Below, piece after piece: positions 1 through 6,014 of a stretch of DNA of 6,931 bases. Every line of letters starts with the position of its first letter. Position 1 is the stretch's first letter. The DNA lies in the NCBI GenBank assembly GCA_900553905.1, contig USFL01000078.1, forward strand, positions 1-6,931. The letters run 5' to 3'. Below the pieces are notes generated by a model, which was not told the origin of the DNA, ran no database searches, and saw nothing but the letters and a program-made list of their open reading frames with translations. This DNA is from an uncultured Eubacteriales bacterium. GTDB taxonomy: Bacteria > Bacillota > Clostridia > Christensenellales > Aristaeellaceae. The translations under genes were made by a program, and so were the position numbers.

Positions 1-116
1 GTGCGATCGGCTTTGCGGTAGGCGCGGGCGCGATGCTGATGCCCGGCAACCAGAAACTCAAGAAACAGGCGCAGAAGCAGATGGACAAGCTGGTCAGAAT
101 GGCCAAGATGTGGTAA
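1..116 (+). CDS. Small basic protein, 3' end only (YtxH/DUF3918-like)
   Basis: This is the C-terminal end of a gene that starts before the window; the first full codon is at 3 and the stop is TAA at 114-116. The 37 visible residues begin with a small-residue hydrophobic stretch (IGFAVGAGAMLM) and end with a Lys/Gln-rich, probably helical tail finishing in MAKMW. A short Gly/Ala membrane-like segment followed by a basic amphipathic tail is the layout of YtxH-like and DUF3918 small proteins of Firmicutes. DUF3918-type genes can lie near the PerM/alaS locus, but I recall that only loosely. The family assignment is therefore inference. No enzymatic motif is visible and the function is unknown. 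Confidence 0.5.
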   Translation, partial: AIGFAVGAGAMLMPGNQKLKKQAQKQMDKLVRMAKMW

Positions 117-123
117 GTCTTTC

Positions 124-168
124 GGGCGGCGTCTGAACAGTCGGGCGCCGCCCGCACAGGCTGTGCGG
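124..168 (+). repeat. Two abutting GC-rich inverted repeats ahead of the PerM-like gene
   Basis: The first repeat pairs GGGCGGCG (124-131) with CGCCGCCC (146-153) around a 14-nt loop. The second pairs CCGCACAG (152-159) with CTGTGCGG (161-168) around a single base, or six base pairs with a 5-nt loop if folded as RNA. The arms share two bases (152-153), so both cannot form at full length. Neither is followed by a T-run, so this is not a standard intrinsic terminator. The second one ends right against the ribosome binding site AAAGGAG (169-175) of the next gene. It may act as an mRNA processing, stability or attenuating element; that is inference. Confidence 0.55.
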
Positions 169-182
169 AAAGGAGCGGCCCT

Positions 183-1229
183 ATGCAGCAAAAAGGCGCG
201 CGCTACGTGCGCGTGCGCGCCCTGTGGCTGGCGGCGGCGCTGGCAGCGGCCTTCTGGGCGCGCGATCTCATCTGGCAGGCTGTGGTTCAGCTGTTCTTCG
301 GCATGCTGGTAGCGCTTGCGGCGCTGCCGGTGATGAAACGGTTGGAAAAACGCTTCTCGCCCGGGGCATCCGCCACGCTGTCCATAACCAGTTTGAGCGC
401 GCTGCTGATTGCCTCGCTGCTGTTGCTTGCGCCGGCGTTGATTACACAGGGCAGACAACTGATAGCGATGCTGCCGGCCATGTATAATGCAGCTGAGGAA
501 TGGCTGGTCCGGGCGCAGGGCTGGCTGGCGGAAAACGGCATCGCGCTGGACGGGGAGCTGCGGGGATCGCTGCTGAGCCGGGGCGAAGAGGCGCTCAGCG
601 CCGCCGCGCCCGCTGCCATGGCCTGGGTGGGCGGCGTGGCGTGGAGCCTTGGCAAATGGATGCTCGCGCCTGTATTCGGCTTTTACTTTCTGCGCGACCG
701 CAGGCAGATCGGACAGTGGCTCCTGTCGCTGACGCCGGTGGAGAAGCGGGATATGATTGTTCACATCCTGCGCGAGATGCGCAGGGAAACGGCAGGTTAC
801 CTGCGGGGACAGCTGATGGTTTCGGCCGTCGTGGGCGGGCTGACGGCTCTGGGCCTCATGTTTTGCGGGGTGCCGGCCTGGCTCCTGCTGGGCGTAATCA
901 TGGGCGTACTGGAGCTGATTCCCTATGTCGGCCCCTTTTTGGGCGGGGTTCTGGTGGCGCTGTTTTCCCTGCCCGGCGGCCTGGGACGCACGCTGTGGGC
1001 GCTGGGCGTGGTCGTCGTGGTGCAGCAGCTGGAGGGCGGCATGCTGTCGCCCCAGCTGATGAGCGACGCCACGCGCTTGCATCCCGTGGCGGTGGTGCTG
1101 TGCGTGATGCTGGGAGGCGCAGCGGGCGGTATCGGGGGCATTCTTCTGTCGGTGCCGCTGCTTTTGTGTGCGCGTGCGGCGCTGCGGGTCATCAGCTTGC
1201 GGAGATCGCAGGATGGCGGTCAGGGGTAG
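183..1229 (+). CDS. AI-2E family transporter (PerM/YrrI-like membrane protein)
   Basis: A 348-residue polytopic membrane protein of the AI-2E/PerM family (PF01594), a normal length for it. Hydrophobic segments lie near residues 13-50, 68-88, 145-170, 212-232, 235-262, 270-281 and 302-340. Residues 90-140 form a polar, probably extracellular region. Family hallmarks are visible in the C-terminal half: YLRGQ (206-210), ELIPYVGPFLGG (244-255) and the segment from QQLEGGMLSPQLM (281-293) through RLHPVAVV (298-305). The ATG at 183 is supported by AAAGGAG at 169-175, seven bases upstream. Members have been linked to autoinducer-2 export, ion or small-molecule transport, or sporulation, so the substrate cannot be told. 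In Bacillus subtilis the homologue yrrI lies just before alaS-yrzL-yrrK-yrzB. The same order is seen here except that alaS is missing. The family call is firm; the function is open. Confidence 0.9.
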   Translation: MQQKGARYVRVRALWLAAALAAAFWARDLIWQAVVQLFFGMLVALAALPVMKRLEKRFSPGASATLSITSLSALLIASLLLLAPALITQGRQLIAMLPAMYNAAEEWLVRAQGWLAENGIALDGELRGSLLSRGEEALSAAAPAAMAWVGGVAWSLGKWMLAPVFGFYFLRDRRQIGQWLLSLTPVEKRDMIVHILREMRRETAGYLRGQLMVSAVVGGLTALGLMFCGVPAWLLLGVIMGVLELIPYVGPFLGGVLVALFSLPGGLGRTLWALGVVVVVQQLEGGMLSPQLMSDATRLHPVAVVLCVMLGGAAGGIGGILLSVPLLLCARAALRVISLRRSQDGGQG

Positions 1230-1260
1230 CTTAGAAACGGATTAAAAACCAAGAAATGCT

Positions 1261-1288
1261 TTGCAAAGACGGGAAGTTGGTGTATAAT
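1261..1288 (+). promoter_or_regulatory. Probable sigma-A promoter of the ireB operon
   Basis: A perfect -10 hexamer TATAAT (1283-1288) follows a weak -35, TTGCAA (1261-1266), with a 16-bp spacer. It sits in a locally AT-rich stretch of an otherwise GC-rich window, 38 bp before the ireB start. Transcription would begin near 1295, giving a leader of about 30 nt. The -35 overlaps a 10-bp palindrome, CTTTGCAAAG (1259-1268). Confidence 0.7.
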
Positions 1289-1326
1289 TACTTCTGTATC
1301 ACCTCTGAAGGAGGAGGAACCGGCTT

Positions 1327-1587
1327 ATGAACGAAATGAATGGAACGACGAAGTTTTCGCCCGTCGTGGAGGGGGGCAACGACGCCAGCACCATCCTTTC
1401 GCATGTATACCGCGCCCTGCAGGCCAAGGGCTATGATCCCGTGACCCAGCTGGTGGGCTACCTGATTTCGGGCGATCCCACCTATATCACCAGCTACGGC
1501 CAGGCCCGCAGCATGATTTGCCGCCTGGAGCGCGACGAGATCATGGAGGAGCTGGTCAGGGTCTATCTGCAGGGGCTTGACGGCTGA
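1327..1587 (+). CDS. ireB: IreB family regulatory phosphoprotein
   Basis: An 86-residue protein matching the IreB/YrzL family (formerly DUF965, PF06135) over its full length. The conserved core is easily seen: [20 protein letters not shown] (residues 34-53) and [17 protein letters not shown] (64-80). In Enterococcus faecalis, IreB is phosphorylated by the PASTA-domain Ser/Thr kinase IreK, dephosphorylated by IreP, and affects cephalosporin resistance. The phosphoacceptors there are N-terminal threonines, and here a Thr-Thr pair lies at 7-8. The start is supported by a strong AAGGAGGAGG at 1308-1317. It is the first gene of a tight operon; the ruvX ATG lies one base after its stop. In related Firmicutes alaS lies directly upstream, but here there is a promoter instead. 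Identification is confident; the role in this organism is inferred from the family. Confidence 0.95.
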   Translation: MNEMNGTTKFSPVVEGGNDASTILSHVYRALQAKGYDPVTQLVGYLISGDPTYITSYGQARSMICRLERDEIMEELVRVYLQGLDG

Positions 1588-1588
1588 C

Positions 1589-2017
1589 ATGGCGGGACGG
1601 ATTCTGGCGCTGGATGTGGGCGACGTGCGCATCGGCGTGGCTGTGAGCGACCCCACGGGCACCATCGCCCAGCCGCTGGAGGTCTACCGGCGCGTGGGCT
1701 ATGGCCCCGACAGCCGGTATGTGGCGGAGCTCTGCCGGCGTATGGGATGCGAAAGCGTGCTGCTGGGCCTGCCGCTCAATATGGACGGCAGCGCGGGACC
1801 GCAGGCACAGAAGGTCAAGGATTTTGGCGCGGTGCTGGAGAAGGCGGGCCTGACGGTCCGCTATCAGGATGAGCGGCTGACCACCGTGACGGCCGAGGCT
1901 GTGCTCATCGATTCCGGCGTGCGGCGGGAGGACCGCAGGCGGCACGTGGATAAGCTGGCCGCGACGGTCATACTGGAACAATGGCTGGCCTCGCAGGGCC
2001 GGCGGAAAGAGGAATGA
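1589..2017 (+). CDS. ruvX: Holliday junction resolvase-like nuclease RuvX/YqgF
   Basis: A 142-residue member of the YqgF/RuvX family (RNase H-like fold), close to the usual length of about 140. Visible motifs are LALDVGDVRIGVAVSD (residues 6-21, first acidic residue D9), LPLNMDG (61-67), YQDERLTT (92-99) and DKLAATVILEQWL (131-143 region), giving the expected Asp/Glu/Asp set. The family has been described as a putative Holliday junction resolvase and, in Escherichia coli, as a nuclease involved in maturing the 5' end of 16S rRNA pre-RNA; which applies here is not known. I chose the ATG at 1589 over an in-frame TTG at 1577, because the protein then starts just before the first conserved strand. 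Its ribosome site is weak (AGGGG 1571-1575), so translation is probably coupled to ireB. The stop overlaps the DUF1292 start region. Confidence 0.93.
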   Translation: MAGRILALDVGDVRIGVAVSDPTGTIAQPLEVYRRVGYGPDSRYVAELCRRMGCESVLLGLPLNMDGSAGPQAQKVKDFGAVLEKAGLTVRYQDERLTTVTAEAVLIDSGVRREDRRRHVDKLAATVILEQWLASQGRRKEE

Positions 2018-2019
2018 AC

Positions 2020-2346
2020 ATGCAGGAGAACGATAACCTGGTGCAGCTTCAGGATGAAAATGGCAAGGATGTAAACTTTGAGCACCTTATGACCATTGAG
2101 CATGAGGGCAATTATTATGTGGTCCTCGAGGCGACGGAGGACACCGACGACTGCAAGGAGGGCGAGGCCATCATCCTCAAAATCATCCGCGATGAGGAGA
2201 GCGATGAGGACGTGTACGCCACCATCGAGGATGAGGCGGAGTTCAACGCCGTGTTCGACAAGTGCATGGCCGCCATGGAGGAAGAGGACGAGGCCGCGGC
2301 GCTTGAGATGGAAGCCGTCGACCTGGACGACGGGGACGAGGAGTAA
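2020..2346 (+). CDS. DUF1292 family acidic protein (YrzB-like)
   Basis: A very acidic protein of 108 residues belonging to DUF1292 (PF06949), known as YrzB in Bacillus. Its N-terminal part (about 7-75) has the family pattern: a VQLQDENGKDVNFEHL-type opening, EGNYYVVLEA (29-38), EGEAIILKIIRDEE (47-60) and the closing DEAEFNAVFDKC (71-82). After that follows an Asp/Glu-rich tail (86-108) of low complexity. Starts are ambiguous: ATG at 2020 has AGAGGA six bases upstream, whereas ATG at 2014 overlaps the ruvX stop (ATGA) but lies too close to that site; an ATG at 1981 is inside ruvX and unlikely. The function of the family is unknown; the conserved ireB-ruvX-DUF1292 order suggests a linked housekeeping role. 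No signal peptide or membrane segment is seen. Confidence 0.88.
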   Translation: MQENDNLVQLQDENGKDVNFEHLMTIEHEGNYYVVLEATEDTDDCKEGEAIILKIIRDEESDEDVYATIEDEAEFNAVFDKCMAAMEEEDEAAALEMEAVDLDDGDEE

Positions 2347-2349
2347 CGC

Positions 2350-2895
2350 ATGCCGAGGCTGTTGGGTGAGCGCGTGATGCTGCGCGAATACAAGGCCGAC
2401 GACATCGGAGATATCCGCAAATGGGTCAACGACGCCGAAACCACCCGCTATCTGTCCACGCGCTTCTGGCCTCCGCAGACCATGGTGGACAGCGAGGAGT
2501 TTCTCTCCCGCATGTTGCAAAGCAGCCATAACGCCTACAACTTCGTCATCGCGGACCGCGGGGACGAGCGCTATATCGGGCAGCTGGACATGTTCCGTGT
2601 GGACTGGCGGCTGCGGTTAGGCGAGTTGGGCATGGTCATCGGCAGCGCGGCGAACCGCGGGCAGGGCCTGGGCCGGGAGGCGCTGGAACTGATGCAGCGC
2701 TTCGCATTCCGCACGCTGGGCCTGGAGCGGCTGGAGATGGAGGTCCACATGGAAAACCACGCTGCGCGCCAGTGCTATCAGAAGGCCGGTTTCGTGCTGG
2801 AAGGCGTGAAGCGCCACGCCTTTTTCACGGATGGGCGGTTTTGCGACGTGGGCATCCTCAGCATCCTCAAAGAGGAATATGAGGCCCGCGCATGA
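2350..2895 (+). CDS. GNAT family N-acetyltransferase (RimJ/PseH-like)
   Basis: A complete 181-residue GCN5-related acetyltransferase of the RimJ/RimL-like group (Acetyltransf_3 type). The acetyl-CoA pyrophosphate loop is seen as RGQGLG (103-108), after the strand GELGMVIG (91-98). The C-terminal motif ENHAARQCYQKAGFVLEG (135-152) and a final FTDGRFCDVGILSILKEEY segment are typical of this group. It is cytosolic, with no signal or membrane segment. The substrate (ribosomal protein N-terminus, amino sugar, antibiotic or other) cannot be read from sequence. Start ATG 2350 has GAGGAG at 2338-2343, inside the end of the upstream gene, three bases after its stop, so the two genes are co-translated. 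It is the last gene before an intrinsic terminator. In Bacillus this slot holds the mltG homologue yrrL. Confidence 0.9.
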   Translation: MPRLLGERVMLREYKADDIGDIRKWVNDAETTRYLSTRFWPPQTMVDSEEFLSRMLQSSHNAYNFVIADRGDERYIGQLDMFRVDWRLRLGELGMVIGSAANRGQGLGREALELMQRFAFRTLGLERLEMEVHMENHAARQCYQKAGFVLEGVKRHAFFTDGRFCDVGILSILKEEYEARA

Positions 2896-2924
2896 CACCG
2901 TGCGTTGCCGGCCTGCATATCGTG

Positions 2925-2961
2925 AACCATCCCGGACCGAAGGGCCCTGGGATGGTTTTTT
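2925..2961 (+). terminator. Intrinsic terminator closing the ireB operon
   Basis: A perfect 9-bp stem pairs AACCATCCC (2925-2933) with GGGATGGTT (2949-2957), with a 15-nt GC-rich interior that can pair further (GG/CC). It runs straight into six T residues (2956-2961). It lies 29 bases after the acetyltransferase stop and before the next promoter, which is the expected place for the end of this transcription unit. Confidence 0.93.
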
Positions 2962-2989
2962 GTCATGCAGCCGGAAACGGGTCCGGGGA

Positions 2990-3019
2990 TTGACTTTGAT
3001 ACCCGCTTTCGGATAGAAT
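2990..3019 (+). promoter_or_regulatory. Sigma-A promoter of the aspartokinase operon
   Basis: TTGACT (2990-2995) and TAGAAT (3014-3019) are each one mismatch from consensus, separated by 18 bp. The site begins 28 bp after the terminator T-run and 82 bp before the aspartokinase start. Transcription would start near 3026, giving a leader of about 45 nt. That is far too short for a lysine riboswitch, and none is seen. Confidence 0.78.
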
Positions 3020-3029
3020 ATATCTTTGT

Positions 3030-3061
3030 GAGGACTTTGAGCCTCCTAACGGCCGGGAGGG
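3030..3061 (+). promoter_or_regulatory. Leader hairpin that can mask the aspartokinase ribosome binding site
   Basis: The Shine-Dalgarno GGGAGGG (3055-3061) is ten bases before the ATG at 3072. CCTCC at 3042-3046 is its perfect complement (pairs with GGAGG at 3056-3060, 9-nt loop). An upstream GAGG (3030-3033), close to the predicted transcript start, can instead pair with CCTC (3042-3045) and free the site. Two short exclusive hairpins are thus possible. They are only four or five base pairs, so regulation here is a suggestion and chance is a fair alternative. Confidence 0.35.
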
Positions 3062-3071
3062 AACATCGACC

Positions 3072-4403
3072 ATGGGAAAGATCGTGGCCAAATTCGGCGG
3101 CAGCTCGCTTTCGGATGCGGGCCAGTTTGTAAAGGTCAGGCAGATCATTGAAATGGATACACGGCGCTGCTACGTGGTGCCCAGCGCCCCCGGAAAGCGA
3201 TTTGACGGCGACGAAAAGGTGACGGACCTGCTCTATCGCACCTACCGCCTCCATCGGGAGGGAAAGGATTTCACGCCCGCGTTTTCGCAGGTTCGGGGGC
3301 GGTTTGTGTCGATTGCGTCCGAGCTGGGGTTGAAGGTGGATATCGCGTCCCATCTGGACGAAATCGAGCGGGATATCCTCGCCGGAGCCAGCGAGGACTA
3401 TTGCGCCAGCCGGGGAGAATTTTTGAACGGCCTGCTGCTGGCGGATTATTTGGGCTATCATTTTCTGGACCCCAAGGACTTCATCTTTTTTTCCGAGGAT
3501 GGCACCTTTGACAGCGAGCGCACCAATCTGACGCTGTCCGCGGTGCTTTCGCGCACGGACCGCGCGGTGATTCCGGGCTTTTACGGCAGCGGCGCGGACG
3601 GGCGCATCCGCACGTTCTCCCGCGGAGGCAGCGACGTGTCCGGCGCCATTGTGGCGCGCGCGGCCTATGCCGATATGTATGAAAACTGGACCGACGTCAG
3701 CGGTTTTCTGATGGCGGACCCGCATGTGGTGCCCGATGCGCGCGCGATTCGCAGCATCACCTACCGCGAGCTGCGGGAACTGTCCTACATGGGCGCGACC
3801 GTGCTGCACGAGGACAGCGTGTTCCCCGTGCACCGGGCGGGCATTCCCACCAACATCCGCAACACCAACGCCCCCTCCGAGCGCGGCACCATGATCACCC
3901 ATGGGTCGGTGGAGGAGGCCAATCCGTATGTCATCACGGGCATCGCGGGCAAGCTGGGCTTCAGCGTGATCTCCGTGGAAAAGGCCATGATGAACAGCGA
4001 GCACGGCTTCGGCCGCCGCGTGCTGCAGGCTGTGGAGGAGAACGGCCTTTCTTTCGAACACCTGCCCACAGGCATCGATACCATGTGCGTGGTGCTTTCC
4101 ACGGCGGAGCTTGCGCCCGTGCGCGACCGTGTGGTCAAACGCATCATGGAGCTGACCGAGCCCGATACCGTGACCATCCATGACAACATGGGCATCATCG
4201 CCACGGTGGGCCGCGGCATGATCCACAACCCCGGTACCGCCGCGAGGCTGTTTTCGGCGCTCAGCCGCGAGCATGTCAACGTGCGCATGATTGACCAGGG
4301 CAGCAGCGAGCTGAGCATTCTGGTGGGTGTGGACAGCGGCGACTTCCAGCCCGCCATCCGCGCGATCTACCACGAGTTTGTGGGCGGCGCGGAGCAGCGG
4401 TAA
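3072..4403 (+). CDS. Aspartate kinase, class III monofunctional with two ACT domains
   Basis: A 443-residue aspartokinase (EC 2.7.2.4). It phosphorylates L-aspartate with ATP, the first step toward lysine, diaminopimelate, methionine and threonine. The amino-acid kinase domain spans about 1-275: KFGGSSLSDA (7-16), VVPSAPGKR (35-43), SRGEFLNG (113-120, substrate-binding Glu), TFSRGGSDVSGAIVAR (181-196) and NIRNTNAPSERGTMI (261-275). Two ACT regulatory domains follow, about 286-350 and 367-437, so end-product feedback by an amino acid is likely; which amino acid cannot be told. Length and the RGGSD form fit the class III (LysC/ThrA-like, Bacillus YclM-type) group rather than the alpha/beta LysC type with an internal start. 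All key residues are present. ATG 3072 is preceded by GGGAGGG at 3055-3061. It has its own promoter, and no other lysine or threonine pathway gene is beside it. Confidence 0.95.
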   Translation: MGKIVAKFGGSSLSDAGQFVKVRQIIEMDTRRCYVVPSAPGKRFDGDEKVTDLLYRTYRLHREGKDFTPAFSQVRGRFVSIASELGLKVDIASHLDEIERDILAGASEDYCASRGEFLNGLLLADYLGYHFLDPKDFIFFSEDGTFDSERTNLTLSAVLSRTDRAVIPGFYGSGADGRIRTFSRGGSDVSGAIVARAAYADMYENWTDVSGFLMADPHVVPDARAIRSITYRELRELSYMGATVLHEDSVFPVHRAGIPTNIRNTNAPSERGTMITHGSVEEANPYVITGIAGKLGFSVISVEKAMMNSEHGFGRRVLQAVEENGLSFEHLPTGIDTMCVVLSTAELAPVRDRVVKRIMELTEPDTVTIHDNMGIIATVGRGMIHNPGTAARLFSALSREHVNVRMIDQGSSELSILVGVDSGDFQPAIRAIYHEFVGGAEQR

Positions 4404-4437
4404 GCGCGCCCGTGCAAAAGATGAAGGGGATGGCCGC

Positions 4438-6009
4438 ATGAAGAAAAGCGAAACCGCCTGGCAATCCCGCGCGCACCGCGTGTGGTTCGGCATCTGTACG
4501 GTGTGCCTTTCCCTGTATATCGCCTATGTGACCTATTTGAGCCAGAGCGGCTTTCTGACCGGCGGTGTGCAGACCGCCGCTGCGCTGTGCGCGTTTGCTG
4601 CGCTCAGCGCGGCGCTGTGCCGTCTGCTGCCGCGAGGATGCGAGCGGCTGACCGGCCTTTCGCCCGCGCCGCAGCCCGGCAGCGGGCGTCGCGTCTTTTG
4701 GGCGGCGCTGGCCATTTCGGCGGTTATCTTTGGCTGCGCGTTTGCGGCCTGCTGGCCCGGCGGCGTCAGCTATGACGCGTCCAATCAGTGGCGGCAGGCG
4801 CATTCCGGAGAGTTCAACAACTGGCATCCTGTCTTTCATACGCTGCTGATCTGGCTGGTCACGCGGGTGCGGGACAGCTACCCCTTTGCAGTGTGCATGC
4901 AGATAGCCGCCTTTTCGGCGGCCATGGCATATCTGACCGCCACGCTGAACCGCCGCGGCGCGCCCGCCTGGCTGGCGCTGGGCGCGCATGCGCTGGTATG
5001 CGCGTCGCTTCCCGTGCGCAACACCCTGATGTATCTGGGCAAGGACAGCGCCATGACCGCCGCCGTGCTGGTGGTCGCGGCGCAGACCGTCCAGATGCTC
5101 CATACGCGGGGCGCATGGCTGAAACGTCCGCGCAACGCCGTTTGCTTCGGCCTGACGCTGGCCGCGGCCACGCTTTTGCGCCACAATGCCATTCTATGGA
5201 CGCTGCCCCTCCTGATATGCGCGCTTCTGTGCTTTCCATGGGGCCGCAGGGGCGCGGCGCTGGCTGCCGGCGTGACGGTGCTGACGCTGGTCTTGGTGCG
5301 GGGGCCGCTATATGGCGCGCTGGACGTGGTCTATCCCGACAATACGACCGAGGAGAGCGTCGGCATTCCCATGACCATCCTCTGGGATGTGCGGGCCCAG
5401 GCGCCGGAAGTGCTGGACGATGAAACATCCGCATTCCTTGCCAGTCTGGCCGAGGGTGGGAAATGGGAGGACATCTATCAGCTTCATCGCTACAACAGCA
5501 TCAAATTTACCTATGACCGCGAGCTGATCGCAAGCCGCTCCGTGACGGATATCCTGTCCATGGCGGGCCGTGCCGCGCTGGCTGAGCCGCGTCTGGCATT
5601 TGAGACAGTCAACGCCGTGACCGGCCTGGTATGGGACGTGACCGGCCAGAATCGCGGCTATGAGACCGTGAGCAATTCGGGCGATTTGCCGCTGTACGGC
5701 CGGGCGACGCTCAACCGGCTGGGACAGGCGGCGCTGGCCGTGATCGACGCGCCGCTGGCATGGACGCCGGTGCGGTGGCTGACGGAGAACATCGGGGCGC
5801 AGCTGCTCATACTGCTGCTTGTGGCGCTATGGGCTTTGCGCCGCCGGGGCGTGGACGTGCTGGCGCTGGCGCTGCCCGTGTTGTGCTACGATCTGGGCAC
5901 CATGCTGCTGCTGTGCGGCGACGACGCGCGGTTTTTCCAGTGCTCCATGGCTGTATGCATTCCGTGCATGCTTGCGATGCTTTATCTGCCGATGATTGAG
6001 GAGGCCTGA
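4438..6009 (+). CDS. DUF6020/GT-C-like polytopic membrane protein
   Basis: A 523-residue integral membrane protein with about a dozen hydrophobic segments (for example 15-33, 44-61, 86-106, 149-170, 177-195, 264-298, 474-487, 492-503). After the third segment lies a conserved-looking loop, PGGVSYDASNQWRQAHSG (107-124) followed by NNWHPVFHTLL (127-137). An acidic residue (D113) in the first large loop and the H-P-hydrophobic pattern are typical of GT-C glycosyltransferases. LGKDSAM (200-206) and LLRHNAI (256-262) also match that architecture. These features point to DUF6020 or a related family that would use a lipid-linked sugar donor; donor and acceptor are unknown. A region of about 310-440 is probably extracytoplasmic. 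ATG 4438 is chosen because GGGGA (4426-4430) lies seven bases upstream; an in-frame ATG at 4327 lies inside the aspartokinase gene. It follows that gene by 34 bp with no terminator, so they are probably co-transcribed. Confidence 0.78.
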   Translation: MKKSETAWQSRAHRVWFGICTVCLSLYIAYVTYLSQSGFLTGGVQTAAALCAFAALSAALCRLLPRGCERLTGLSPAPQPGSGRRVFWAALAISAVIFGCAFAACWPGGVSYDASNQWRQAHSGEFNNWHPVFHTLLIWLVTRVRDSYPFAVCMQIAAFSAAMAYLTATLNRRGAPAWLALGAHALVCASLPVRNTLMYLGKDSAMTAAVLVVAAQTVQMLHTRGAWLKRPRNAVCFGLTLAAATLLRHNAILWTLPLLICALLCFPWGRRGAALAAGVTVLTLVLVRGPLYGALDVVYPDNTTEESVGIPMTILWDVRAQAPEVLDDETSAFLASLAEGGKWEDIYQLHRYNSIKFTYDRELIASRSVTDILSMAGRAALAEPRLAFETVNAVTGLVWDVTGQNRGYETVSNSGDLPLYGRATLNRLGQAALAVIDAPLAWTPVRWLTENIGAQLLILLLVALWALRRRGVDVLALALPVLCYDLGTMLLLCGDDARFFQCSMAVCIPCMLAMLYLPMIEEA

Positions 6010-6014
6010 CCGAG

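Noticed and set aside
124..168. Intrinsic terminator after the first partial gene
   Set aside because: The stems are strong but no T-run follows either hairpin on either strand, so I list them as inverted repeats only.
500..1234. A 244-codon + strand frame overlapping the PerM-like gene
   Set aside because: It is an out-of-frame reading rich in Gly, Ala and Arg, with no hydrophobic segments or motifs, inside a well-supported membrane protein gene.
3020..3071. Lysine riboswitch before the aspartokinase
   Set aside because: The predicted leader is only about 45 nt, much shorter than an L-box (about 170 nt or more), and no such fold can be placed.
3612..3638. Unusual aspartokinase active site because it reads SRGGSD rather than GRGGSD
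   Set aside because: The Ser form is normal for class III aspartokinases (TFSRGGSD), so it is a subfamily trait and not a lost residue.
2778..4493. A 571-codon open frame on the minus strand across the aspartokinase gene
   Set aside because: It runs antisense through the acetyltransferase end, the terminator, a promoter and a well-conserved aspartokinase. Its translation is rich in His, Arg and Ala with no recognisable domain, as expected from the complement of GC-rich codons.
4276..5184. A 302-codon minus-strand open frame opposite the membrane protein
   Set aside because: Low-complexity Arg/Gly/Ala/Gln translation, no family motif, and fully explained as the shadow of the conserved + strand genes.
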